From assembly GCA_007115705.1 (NCBI GenBank), contig QXEO01000553.1, positions 14,651,277-14,715,276 of the forward strand: DNA of 64,000 bases. Direction: 5' to 3'. Below, piece after piece: positions 10,055 through 20,430 of this stretch. The position numbers and the translations under genes were made by a program. The notes beneath the pieces were generated by a model that had not been told where the DNA came from, did no database searches, and worked only from the letters and a program-made list of their open reading frames with translations. Every line of letters starts with the position of its first letter. Within the stretch, counting starts at the first letter, position 1. Source of the stretch: Dactylis glomerata (Eukaryota; Streptophyta; Magnoliopsida; Poales; Poaceae).

Positions 10055-11508
10055 ATGGTAGGTAACAAGTTGACAGCAAAAGAAGAGGAGGTATATTGCA
10101 ATAAAGGAATGCATAAGCCTAGGTCACCACGCCGTCACAGTAGTCCTCGGCGCTGGAGTGGTAGCCGACGATCTAGGTCATTATCGCCAAGACACCACAA
10201 AAGCCCAAAGCATGGAGGAATCCAAAGGTCCAGGACTCCCACCAAGGCATATGACTATGAAGACGACGAAAAGGAGATGGGAGCGCCGTGCTTTACTCAT
10301 AGAGTTCGCACCACACTAGTACCGAAGGGTTTCAAACTACCCCACGACCAGCAAAAGTACGATGGATCTGGAGCCACAGTCATGGCTCTCAGATTACTTG
10401 CAGGCAGTAAAAATACTAGGAGGAACGAAGGAGACAGCAATGCAAAGTCTGCAATTACACCTCACCGGCGCAACCAGGTCATGGTTGAGTAAATTAGAAA
10501 GAGGAACAATCAGAAGTTGGGAGGAACTCACAAAGCAATTTACGAGTAACTTCAAGTCAACATACAAGTGGCCAGCATCAATAGAAGAAGTCAAAGCCTA
10601 TGTACAGCAACGCAATGAGACACTTAGGTCATATATTCAAAGGTGGAGCATCATCAAGAACTCCGTAGTCAGATGAGAGAGCAATCGATGCCTTCACGCT
10701 CAGGTTGCGACGAGGAGACTTAGTCGAAGAGATGGGCAGAATCAAATCGAAGATAGTGTCAGACCTAATGGACATAGCAAACAGATTTGCAGATGGCGAA
10801 GACGCGTGCAACAACAAGCGGACACGATCACCAGAAGACGATAGGGGAAATAGATACAGTGGCCAAAGGAGAAGATCCCGCAGCTACGACAACTACGGTT
10901 CTCACAGTCAAGTAGCCACGGGATATAAAGACAATAATTATCAAGGAGATGACCGTGGAAACTCAAGATACCACAGCTACGGAAGAGAAGGCTTTAGCAA
11001 TAGCAAAAGGTTCTAGTCAAGGGAACTTCGAGAATACAATTTGTCACCCGATGATATGCTGAACGGACCGTGCCATATACACTCCGCATTCATTGATGGG
11101 AAAAGGGTGTCTAGACACGCAATGAAAGATTGCAAAACATTCTTGAAGCTTCAGGAGGCGGCAGTCAACAAACAAGCCAAAGCAAAGAGGCAAGGGTATG
11201 AAGGAAACACAAACAACACACCTACAACGAATCAACAGGTAAACAATGGAGCTTCGCAAGGTCAAAACCAGCCAAGCCAAGAAAACGACAATGACGGAGG
11301 ATATATCCCATCCAAAGGGCACATCACAACAATGATACAACCAGTCCCAAAGTTGAACAAAGAGGAAAAGAGCATAACTCGACAAGTGAACCTAGCAGTA
11401 ACATCGCCTCCAACAACCACGGAATATCTACACTGGTCCGAACAACCCATAGAATTCAGCGAAGAAGATCACCCTATAATAGTACCTCGGCCGAGAAACA
11501 CGCCTTTG
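10055..11508 (+). pseudogene. Gag of Tat element 2, frameshifted
   Basis: The product begins with an Arg/Ser-rich segment (SPRRHSSPRRWSGSRRSRS), then the gag core (FKLPHDQQKYDG, WLSDYLQAV, WLSKLERGTIRSWEEL, FTSNFKSTYKWP). A second basic region and a Cys/His motif with DCKTFLKLQEAA follow; these match GTYKRPHN and DCKFVNDLKAD in the gag of Tat element 4. The frame changes near 10,360 and again near 10,668, and TAG lies at 11,014-11,016. Coding reaches the LTR inserted at 11,514 and resumes in the protease after 18,129. Confidence 0.8.
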
Positions 11509-11513
11509 GTACT
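11509..11513 (+). repeat. Target site duplication GTACT, left copy
   Basis: GTACT immediately before the 5' LTR is repeated exactly after the 3' LTR at 18,125-18,129. Confidence 0.92.
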
Positions 11514-13054
11514 TGATACGTCTCCAACGTATCTATAATTTTTGATGCTCCATGCTTGTTTTTACACCATTTGCCTTGCGTTTCGTTACACTTCGTGGCG
11601 TTTTTATGCGATTTCCAGAACTAACCTATTGACAAGATGCCACAGTGCCAGCTCCCTGTTTTCAGCTATTTTTGTGTTTCAGAAAAGCTACACAGGAAAT
11701 ATTCTCGGAATTGGACGAAACAAGTTCCAGAAGTCTTATTTTTCCCGGAAGCTTCCCGAAGACCGAAAGAGAGCTGGAGGGGGGCCAGAGGCCGCCCTCA
11801 CACATAGGTGGCATGGCCCATGCCCTGGCCGCGCCACCCTGGTGTGAGGAGCCCCTGGCTGCCCCCTGACAACGCCCCTTCGCCTATAAGAAGCCTCGGG
11901 ACGGAAAACCCTAGGGGAGTCGGCAAAATTTCCAGAACAGTTCCGCAGCGCCGCCGCCGTCGAAGCCAAATTTCGGGGGACAGAAGTCTCTGTTCCGGCA
12001 CCCTGCCGGGACGAGGAAGTGCCCCCGGAGCCATTTCCATCGGTCTCCATCGCCGTCTCCGCCGTCTCCATCGACCTCACCGCCATCTCCATCAACCTTG
12101 CTGTCTCCTATGATGAGGAGGGAGTAGTTCATCCCTGGGGCTGAGGGCTCTACCGGTAGCTATGTGGTTCACCTCTCTCTCCCATGATGTGATCTTTATG
12201 TGATCGTGAGCTTTGTATCATGTTGAACAAGTAGATGTTATTATTCAGATATTATGTGTACTCTAGTGGTGTTATTAAAGTAATCTATTCCTCCTGCCAT
12301 GGTGTAATGGTGACAGTGCGTGCATCATGGTGGTACTTGGTCTAGGCTACGATTGTGATCTTTTATGGATTATGAGAATAATTATTGCTATGATAGTATT
12401 GAAGTGATCTATTCCTCCTTTCATGGTGTAATGTTGACAGTGTGTGCACCGTGTTAGTACTTGGTCTAAGTTGCAATAATATCTATCTTGAGTTGTGCTT
12501 TGATTTGAATATCTTTATGAGTGGTGTTTGTCAAGTACTTGATGAACTTTAAGGAGTGCTTCGTAGCCCTACGCAATGATTAGTGTTGTTCAATAGAGAG
12601 TAATTCAGAGTACCATAGTGAAGAGAAGTTGTTTATTTGTTCAATCATGTTATATTGTTGGGAGTGTGTCCACTAGTGAAAGTATGATCCCTAGGCCTTG
12701 TTTCCAAGCATTGCACACCGTTTCCTTTCAGTTCTGTTACATGTTTGCTCGCAGCGATACATATCTCAGATTGCATTTACTACTCATAATCATCACTACT
12801 ACTTGTATTTCACTATCTCTTCGCCGAACTAGTGCACCTATACATCTGACAAGTGTATTGGGTGTGTTGGGGACACAAGAGACTTTCTGTATCGTAATTG
12901 CAGGGTTGCTTGAGAGGGATAGCTTTGACCTCTTCCTCCCTGAGTTCGATAAACCTTGGGTGATCCACTTAAGGGAAACTTGGTGCTGCTCTACAAACCT
13001 CTGCACTTGGAGGCCCAACACTGTCTACAAGAACAGACGCGTGCGTAGACATCA
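11514..13054 (+). repeat. 5' LTR of element B, 1541 bp
   Basis: It starts TGATACGTCTCCAACGTATC and ends GCGTAGACATCA. A TATA-like CCTATAAGAAG near 11,882-11,892 precedes a GC-rich leader. The two LTRs differ mostly by transitions. Confidence 0.92.
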
Positions 13055-13064
13055 AGCTCTTTTC

Positions 13065-13082
13065 TGGCGCCGTTGCCGGGAG
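13065..13082 (+). other. Primer-binding site of element B
   Basis: TGGCGCCGTTGCCGGG begins ten bases after the LTR. A TGGCGCC start is typical of a tRNA-Arg-type PBS in plant gypsy elements. Confidence 0.75.
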
Positions 13083-13193
13083 GTAAGGTAAAAGGTACTC
13101 GCATCCTCCTGTGTGAGTGCTCGGAGTTATTTCCTTTAGATTCTGCAATTACATCTTTTTGTTTCTTGTTTTTATTTTCACTAGTTAGGCTTA

Positions 13194-13993
13194 ATGGAAA
13201 ACAAAGAGTTCTGTAGTCTTTTTCCTGATTTTAGATTTGAAGAAAAAATTGAAAACCTTTGGAGCTTAATTTGCATGCTAATAGTGTTGTTAGTATGAAT
13301 GCTTTGAACACTGTTATTGCTAATGATATAGAAAAGTCTAAGCTTGGGGAAGCTGGTTTTGTTAAGCATGATATTTTTAGTTCCCCAGCTTTAGTGGAGA
13401 AAGTTTGCTATGATGATATGTTTGATGAATATGCTTTGCGACATAGTAGTTCTCTAGCTTGTGATGATACTAAACCTCTAGTTTATGATAGTTATGATGA
13501 TGAGTATAATATTTTTAGTTCACCTACTATTGAGGATAAAATTAGTTATGATTACAATATGCCTCCTATTTATGATGATTATGGTGATGAGAATAATTAT
13601 TCTATTGAATTTGCTCCTACTACTATTGTTCCTGTGGTGAGTATTAATCCTTTTATGCATGTGGCTCATGATAGGGGTGCTTTATGTGATAGTTATATTG
13701 TTAATTCTATTCATGATGCTACTGAAAGTTATTATGAGAGAGGGAAACATGGTTTGATGGATCTCAACAATATTAAGTTTCCCCTCTTTATGTTGCAAAT
13801 CTTGAAGTGGCACTTATTTTATCTATCCATGCTTGCTACTATGTGCCTCGTTGATTTATTTTCTTACAAGATTCCTATGCATAGGAAGTGGTTCAGATAT
13901 AAATGTCTTTCACATTTTCTTTTTGATGCTCTCTATTGCTTTAAGTTCCTGTATGGCGTCTTTGCCTCAAGCTCTTATATGGCGCCCACATGA
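13194..13993 (+). pseudogene. Unrecognised acidic, Tyr-rich ORF of element B
   Basis: A short N-terminal piece starts at ATG 13,194 (MENKEFCSLFPDF). After an apparent one-base insertion near 13,258 the frame continues open to 13,993. The protein is rich in Asp and Tyr, with an imperfect internal repeat: DIFSSPALVEKVCYDD and NIFSSPTIEDKISYDY. It then has a hydrophobic, Leu/Phe-rich C-terminal third that could hold one or two membrane segments (LFYLSMLATMCLVDLF, FLFDALYCFKFLYG). No gag, protease or nucleic-acid-binding motif is visible. Similar ORFs occur in Triticeae non-autonomous gypsy elements as I remember them; their function is unknown to me. It is the only coding candidate in the interior. 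Confidence 0.55.
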
Positions 13994-13999
13994 GCATAT

Positions 14000-16568
14000 T
14001 TGCAAATTATTGCGCCTAGCTCAAAGGCGTTAAAGAAAAGCACTCTTGGGAGATAACCCAATGTTTTATTTTCAGTACTTTTTCTTTTATTTGAGTCTTG
14101 GAAGTCATTACTACTGTAATGACCGCTCCTTATCTTGTTTATTTCGTTTTTGTGCCAAGAGAAGCCTCTAATTCGAGTGAGGTAAAGATTTGGGGATATT
14201 GCTGTCCTGAAACTGTTTTCGGTGCTGCACCGTAAAAATTCGTGAAAATTCTCTGTATATCTTTTGGACCTGCGATTTCTTGTGCATATGCCCCAGGTTA
14301 TATCCAAACTTTCGTTAGTTGAACACTTTTTGATTTGAGCAACATAAAACCCCTCAAAAATTCGGCCTTTGTCAGCTGTTCTGTTTTGACAGATTTCTGC
14401 CAATATTTGTGTTTGCCGCTTTATCGCTTTCTTTTGAGTTATTTTGATCATGGAACTTTTGGGGAAGTTGCTACAGTAGTATTTGCTATATATGTGGTAG
14501 TTTTGAGTTGAAACCTGAAGCAAAAAGAGGTTGATTATATGATATGCTTACACTAATGTTGCTAATAGATTTGTGTTTAGTTTTGTATGAAGGAAGTTTT
14601 CAAGTGTAGGGATTGGAGAATGATGAGATGAGTTGAAGAATGGACAAAAGCGCAAGCTTGGGGATGCCCATGCATCACCCCAAGAAATATCCAAGAAGTA
14701 CAAGCATCAAAGCTTGGGGATGCCCCCGAGGCACCCTTTCTTCATCGGCAAAAATCAGGTCACCTTTCAAGACACTATATTTTTATTGCTTCATGCACTA
14801 TGTGTTTTTCTTGGAGTGTCAGTTGTTTTAGTTTTCTTTGTTAGTTTGTTTTGTTTGCTGCAATAAATGGTTAGATCACATCATGTTTCTTTTGGAGGAG
14901 ATGAACTCGCTTTTCATTTGCCAAGAACACTCTAGTTTTCACTCTTATCTTTCAATGAGTGTTCTCTTTTTCTGCTACTGCTTTTGGTTTTCGTTTTTGC
15001 CTTGATTTGCGTTCAGATCTTCTTATATCTTTTCATCAAGGTGTATTTTTGCCTCTGATCTTTATTGGTTTTCATCAAAAGAGGTGTCTTAAAAAAATTT
15101 CAAATGGTGTTGGAAAAGAGAAAAAGCTTTATGCAAAAAAGTGGTACAAGAAGGAGCTTGTGTAGACTGCGGCCTAGGCTTTTGCATGTCGTGCTTGATG
15201 TCTTTTTGATAGTATGCTTAGTGGTTTTGCTGTAGCATGACTTGTCTCAAATAACTGAGATTGCTTAATGAGCCTTTGAAAAAATCATGCGTTGTTTTTA
15301 TTATTTGGAAGCATTATTTTGGTTTTCTCCTTTGATGCTTTATTTGGGTTGACTTGGCGCATCCTCACACATGTTAGACTCTTACAAAGTCGCCAATAGC
15401 CTCTATGATCATTTAGTTTTTGACTTTTGATGCCATCTTATGCTTCTTTTAATGTCGCTTTGTCGCTATGCATGATTATGGCCATTACTGCTCTCTTAGT
15501 TGGTCGCTCCCAGTCTTTTGCTAGCCCTCATTTTGTACTGAGTATGAGCTCTACTCGTGCATCCAACTCCTAAAAACCAAGTTTGCCATTGTGTCCACTA
15601 TAAACTCCTATGCATGGTATTTGTAAGCCATTCCAAGTAAATTTTCATGTGCTACCTTTGAAAAAACCTTCAAAACACTTCTCGTTTTGTGACACTGTTT
15701 TCAGCTCATGGGGACGTAGTGGTCGGATTTGCTATCTTCCATATTGCTTATTCCAAAAAGAAAAGAAAAAAGAGAAAAAAGAAAGAAAAAAGGCACTCCT
15801 CCATGGAATGTGAATGTTGGTGGGCACCCGATGGAATCGGTTAGCCATGGTTTGTGAAAGAAAAAAAGGTGGGGAGGAGTGCCAAGCTTTATAAAAGAGC
15901 ACAAAAAGTGCCAATCTCTCTCTCAAAAACTTGCTTCATTTTTGTACGGAAGATAGTAAGAACCCCATTGCCAGTCGTTGACAAAGACAACCACCTCTCA
16001 AAACCAATTTTTATCTCTCTGTTTTACAAATGAAAAGCTCTAGCACATGTTTAATCACTGCTTCCCTCTGCGAAGGGCCTTTCTTTTACTTTTATGTTGA
16101 GTCACCACCTTCTATCTTTATGCACCATTAAGAGAGCATAGTTGTCATTCTTAGTATAATGTGCATTGTCCCAAAGTTTTCATTGATTGATTCATATTGT
16201 TGGTTTCACTTGTTCTTAAATTATTTGTATCTAGTCGCCCTCTTAAACTTGAAGGTGTCCTATGCATTTATGTTTTGCTCTCTTTGAAGGACAAGCTGAA
16301 AACCATTTTTATGTTTTTCCTTATGATTTGAACACACGTTTGACTTTCATTGTTTCATTTTCATGATCTTTTGTTTGTGTTTCTTTTCATGTTATAACAT
16401 GGTTGCTAAGTTTCTATTATCAAGATTATGTCTTTCATGCCCATGTTTTAAGTTCTCATGATCCCAGCTCACAATGCTTACATATATGATCAAGATTGTG
16501 TAGGTGCATGTCACCTCAAAAATTATTTCTTTTGTTATCACTTACCTACTCGAGGACGAGCAGGAGTT
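14000..16568 (+). other. Non-coding interior of element B
   Basis: AT-rich DNA without a credible ORF on either strand. It carries repeated copies of a word like the polypurine tract (AAGCTTGGGGATGC at about 14,653 and 14,711) and an A-rich tract near 15,760-15,790. It may serve in packaging or dimerisation, but nothing shows this directly. Confidence 0.6.
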
Positions 16569-16582
16569 AAGCTTGGGGATGC
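16569..16582 (+). other. Polypurine tract of element B
   Basis: AAGCTTGGGGATGC lies directly before the 3' LTR. Confidence 0.75.
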
Positions 16583-18124
16583 TGATACGTCTCCAACGTA
16601 TCTATAATTTTTTATGCTCCATGCTTGTTTTTACACCATTTGCCTTGCGTTTCGTTACACTTCGTAGCGTTTTTATGCGATTTCCGGAACTAACCTATTG
16701 ACAAGATGCCATAGTGCCAGTTCCCTGTTTTCTGCTGTTTTTGTGTTTCAGAAAAGCTACACAGGAAATATTCTCGGAATTGGACGAAACAAGTTCCAGA
16801 AGTCTTATTTTTCCCGGAAGCTTCCCGAAGACCGAAAGAGAGCCGGAGGGGGGCCAGAGGCCACCCTCACACATAGGTGGCGCGGCCCAGGCCCTGGCCG
16901 CGCCACCCTGGTGTGAGGAGCCCCTGGCTGCCCCCTGACGACGCCCCTTCGCCTATAAGAAGCCTCGGGACGGAAAACCCTAGGGGAGTCGGCCAAATTT
17001 CCAGAATAGTTCCGCAGCGCCGCCGCCGTCGAAGCCAAATTTCGGGGGACAGAAGTCTCTGTTCCGGCACCCTGCCGGGACGGGGAAGTGCCCCCGAAGC
17101 CATCTCCATCGGTCTCCATCGCCGTCTCCGCCGTCTCCATCGACCTCACCGCCATCTCCATCAACCTTGCTGTCTCCTATGATGAGGAGGGAGTAGTTCA
17201 TCCCCGGGGCTGAGGGCTCTACCGGTAGCTATGTGGTTCACCTCTCTCTCCCATGATGTGATCTTTATGTGATCGTGAGCTTTGTATCATGTTGAACAAG
17301 TAGATGTTATTATTCAGATATTATGTGTACTCTAGTGGTGTTATTAAAGTAATCTATTCCTCCTGCCATGGTGTAACGGTGACAGTGCGTGCATCATGGT
17401 GGTACTTGGTCTAGGCTATGATTGTGATCTTTTATGGATTATGAGAATAATTATTGCTATGATAGTATTGAAGTGATCTATTCCTCCTTTGATGGTGTAA
17501 TGTTGACAGTGTGTGCACCGTGTTAGTACTTGGTCTAAGTTGCAATAATATCTATCTTGAGTTGTGCTTTGATTTGAATATCTCTATGAGTGGTGTTTGT
17601 CAAGTACTTGATGAACTTTAAGGAGTGCTTCGTAGCCCTACGCAATGATTAGTGTTGTTCAATAGGAGAGTAATTCAGAGTACCATAGTGAAGAGAAGTT
17701 GTTTATTTGTTCAATCATGTTATATTGTTGGGAGTGTGTCGACTAGTGAAAGTATGATCCCTAGGCCTTGTTTCCAAGCATTGCACACCGTTTACTTGCT
17801 GTTTTGTTACATGTTTGCTCACAGCGATTTTTATTCCAGATTACATTTACTACTTATAATCATCTATACCACTTGTATTTCACTATCTCTTTGCCGAACT
17901 AGTGCACCTATACATCTGACAAGTGTATTGGGTGTGTTGGGGACACAAGAGACTTTCTGTATCGTAATTGCAGGGTTGCTTGAGAGGGATAGCTTTGACC
18001 TCTTCCTCCCTGAGTTCGATAAACCTTGGGTGATCCACTTAAGGGAAACTTGCTGCTGCTCTACAAACCTCTGCACTTGGAGGCCCAACACTGTCTACAA
18101 GAACAGACGCGTGCGTAGACATCA
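16583..18124 (+). repeat. 3' LTR of element B, 1542 bp
   Basis: Same termini as the 5' copy. TATA-like CCTATAAGAAG is near 16,951-16,961. The LTR ends at ACATCA and is followed at once by the GTACT duplication. Confidence 0.92.
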
Positions 18125-18129
18125 GTACT
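18125..18129 (+). repeat. Target site duplication GTACT, right copy
   Basis: An exact copy of 11,509-11,513. Confidence 0.92.
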
Positions 18130-18730
18130 CAAAGCTTAGATCAGGACATACGACGTTGATAGAGTGTTCATGGATGCAGGGAGCGGAATAAACCTGATAT
18201 ACGCAAAGACACTTCAAGCAATGCACATATCACTGGAATTCCTGAAGCCGATAGACTACTCCTTCCACGGAATTGTACCAGGGAGTGCCAACTATCCATT
18301 GGTTCGAATAGCACTCAATGTTTGCTTCGGTAATTGCCAAAACTACAGAAGTGAAAAGCTCGACTTCAAAGTCATGGACTGGCCCTCCCAATATCATGCG
18401 ATCCTCGGGCGACCCGCATTTTCGCGATTCATGGCGGTATCTCACTATACGTACCTGGTACTCAAGATGCCAGGACCAAACGGGATTATCATAGTAAAGG
18501 GAAGCTTCAAACTCTCAGATCTATGTGACAAGGAATTCCACAAAATGGCGTAAAACTTTGGCATGATAGCCAACTATGGAGAACCTAAGGGTAAAGCAGC
18601 AAGCGCAACTACAGGCGTCACAAAACAACTCGAAGGACACCCAGCAGATCCAGAAGCAAAAAAACTATGGGTACAATCATCAGACCCAAAGGAAGATGAA
18701 GTGGAAGAACAGAATACCTCCATAACATAG
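18130..18730 (+). pseudogene. Aspartic protease of Tat element 2
   Basis: A retropepsin-type segment with the active-site block FMDAGSGINLIY and the downstream ILGRPAFSRFM. KMPGPNGIIIVKGSF matches KMPGPDGIITVYGSF of Tat element 4. TAA at 18,551-18,553 interrupts the frame, which then continues through a linker (NFGMIANYGEPKGK, ending EEQNTSIT) to a TAG at 18,728-18,730. The region just upstream of the Asp block is degraded. In Tat element 4 the RT begins right after this linker; here nothing of RT follows. Confidence 0.82.
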
Positions 18731-19071
18731 ACGGCAAGCGTACGGAAAAGGTTAGGAAAGTAGAGTAGGAAAAATAAGGCTATTAAGCCACGAGTTATCC
18801 TAGGGCAATGCCCTCTAGACCCAGAACATAGGTCACATGCCGGGTCTCTTGGGACAACCCATGTATCTTATATTTAAGCATAATAAAAAGACAAGTTCCT
18901 CCCTTTCGAGTCTACAAGTCTTTGCAAAACAAATATCAAGCTCTACACTACGGAATTGCGGCAAACGCACAAACAAATATAAACGCCTTGAGCACAAAGT
19001 TTCTGGCAAACAACCCCAGAATACGAACACTCTCGTGTTTCATAAAAAAATGTATATACAACAATAGAACA
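18731..19071. other. Non-coding spacer of Tat element 2 replacing pol
   Basis: About 340 bp between the protease stop and the C-terminus of the antisense gene. I see no trace of RT, RNase H or integrase and no other gene. Confidence 0.6.
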
Positions 19072-20430
19072 TTACAACATTGGTTGATCTGAATCATCTA
19101 CCATGAGAGGGTTCAAATAATGATGCTCGCGGAAAAATCTAGCATCCTCTTGAAGCAACCTAGCTATGATTCTCCTCACCGGCTGAGACGTGGCATCCAT
19201 ATGGACCTGCAGCTTTGTGCGCCCTAGAGGCAAACTCAGAGACATGGAACTATAGTTCAGCCTTGGATGCCACTTTCGTATCCATCCAAGAGCAAAATTA
19301 GCACCAGCTACTAAGTTTAGCTCTATCAAATGATGAATTCATTGGCTTGATCTAAAAGCGTCGAGCAGCTGCTTAAAACTTTCCAGCGGAGGATTGTGAG
19401 GAATCATAACGGAGTACATGGTTGTCAATGATCTTTGACAACCATCGACCGCTTCCCCAATATGTTGAGCATGATCCTGTAGAAGAACAATGGCACTGCA
19501 ATGCCATGGATCAACCCACAAAGTATCGGTATCCCTCGATGCCCTTTCTAGAGCCGCAATTCGCTCGGAAACCCGACGATCCTCATCAGTGGGATGCAAG
19601 CAAGTACCTGGAAGATGCAAACTCATCAGAGTACGAACTCAAGAAAATCAGCAGGAAACTCAAAAGGGTCTCAAGAAAACTCACATTTCAGTTGCTCGCA
19701 CGCTGACTCGATAATCTCAACAAGATAAGAATCACATTCCTTGAGGTGCATAACATGGGCTGCCAAACCAGACACTTTATCTTCAAGCGCAGATACCTAC
19801 CTCATCAAACCATAAGACTTACTAGCCTGGTCCAAGGCAGACTTTGCTTGAGGCTTCAACAATGCCAAGCGACCTTCAAGGTCCGAAATCCTCGACAAGT
19901 ACTTAGTACATCGACAAGGAGAACGAGGAGGAGACAAAACCTCAGAGTTGGATATATTGGCGGGTGGCAAGTCACCATCATGATTCAGCGATCCACCAGC
20001 ATACACAGGCTAGAAGGCAAAAGAATGAAAGGAAAAACAACTCAGAAACACATTGAGTGACCAAGCGCAACACTTCATAAAACAAAAATATTTACAGGAA
20101 ATACAGATTTCCCCGATAGATTATCGGCAAAAGATGGAAAGGTCCACTACATCAACTTGAAAGAAAAGAAATTACAAAGAGAAGGCTAAAATCTATGCCA
20201 CATCCGCAGCAGGCTCCATGGCAGTAGAAGGCGCAGAAGAGTCAGCAGCAGCAGTAGCGCCAGGTGGAGGAGTCAAGCTACTTGGCGTAGGAGTTGAAGA
20301 AGCTGAGTGATAAGAGATAGAATCCTTGGCACGTATTACTTCGCCTTCTCAAAAAAATTTAGCATCTCCGAAACAGGACAAGCTCAGGAAGAGCCAATCT
20401 TTTCCCAGTCTACTTCTTCGCCTTGCGACT
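19072..20430 (-). pseudogene. Antisense gene of Tat element 2, distal part
   Basis: On the minus strand there are pieces of a Ser/Pro-rich segment (SSTPTPSSLTPPPGATAAAD, near 20,330-20,200), then a segment with YLSRISDLEGRLALL (20,006-19,797). A longer open stretch follows (19,626-19,072) with VSERIAALERASRDTDTLW and ELNLVAGANFALGWIRKWHPRLN. A TGA near 19,339 separates its two parts and fits a CGA codon. The C-terminal stretch matches the position of ARTALTLVKAHYPEMDLDQL in Tat element 4. The N-terminal Transposase_28-type domain is missing; sequence ends at the LTR starting 20,431. Exon borders are not resolved. Confidence 0.6.

Larger units (their letters stand above)
11514..18124 (+). mobile_element. 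Complete non-autonomous gypsy-type LTR element B (6.6 kb)
   Basis: Two LTRs of 1541 and 1542 bp, about 97% identical by eye, flank a 3.5 kb interior. There is a primer-binding site after the 5' LTR, a polypurine tract before the 3' LTR and a perfect 5-bp target duplication. The interior has one small unrecognised ORF and no gag, protease, RT or integrase, so the element must have used proteins from a related autonomous family. LTR ends and PBS resemble abundant Pooideae gypsy families, from memory. It inserted between the gag and protease of Tat element 2. Confidence 0.93.
10035..20430 (+). mobile_element. Tat-lineage gypsy element 2: gag, protease and antisense gene, no RT or integrase
   Basis: The visible parts are gag (to 11,508), protease (from 18,125) and the minus-strand antisense gene (19,072-20,430). 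They are split by the complete element at 11,514-18,124. Reverse transcriptase, both RNase H domains and integrase are absent: coding stops right after the protease tail, where RT begins in Tat element 4. It is thus a gag-protease derivative that would depend on another element's pol, comparable in principle to non-autonomous partners such as rice Dasheng with RIRE2. Both ends are cut by other elements. Confidence 0.7.

Noticed and set aside
13259..13993. ORF of element B as a host gene fragment
   Set aside because: It lies wholly between matched LTRs with PBS and polypurine tract, and I recall related frames in similar elements.
13975..14523. 182-codon minus-strand ORF in element B
   Set aside because: Antisense shadow of AT-rich non-coding DNA; no domain and no matching copy elsewhere in the window.
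15755..15800. A/G-rich tract as a microsatellite of interest
   Set aside because: Short impure purine tract within the non-coding interior of element B, with no clear repeat unit.
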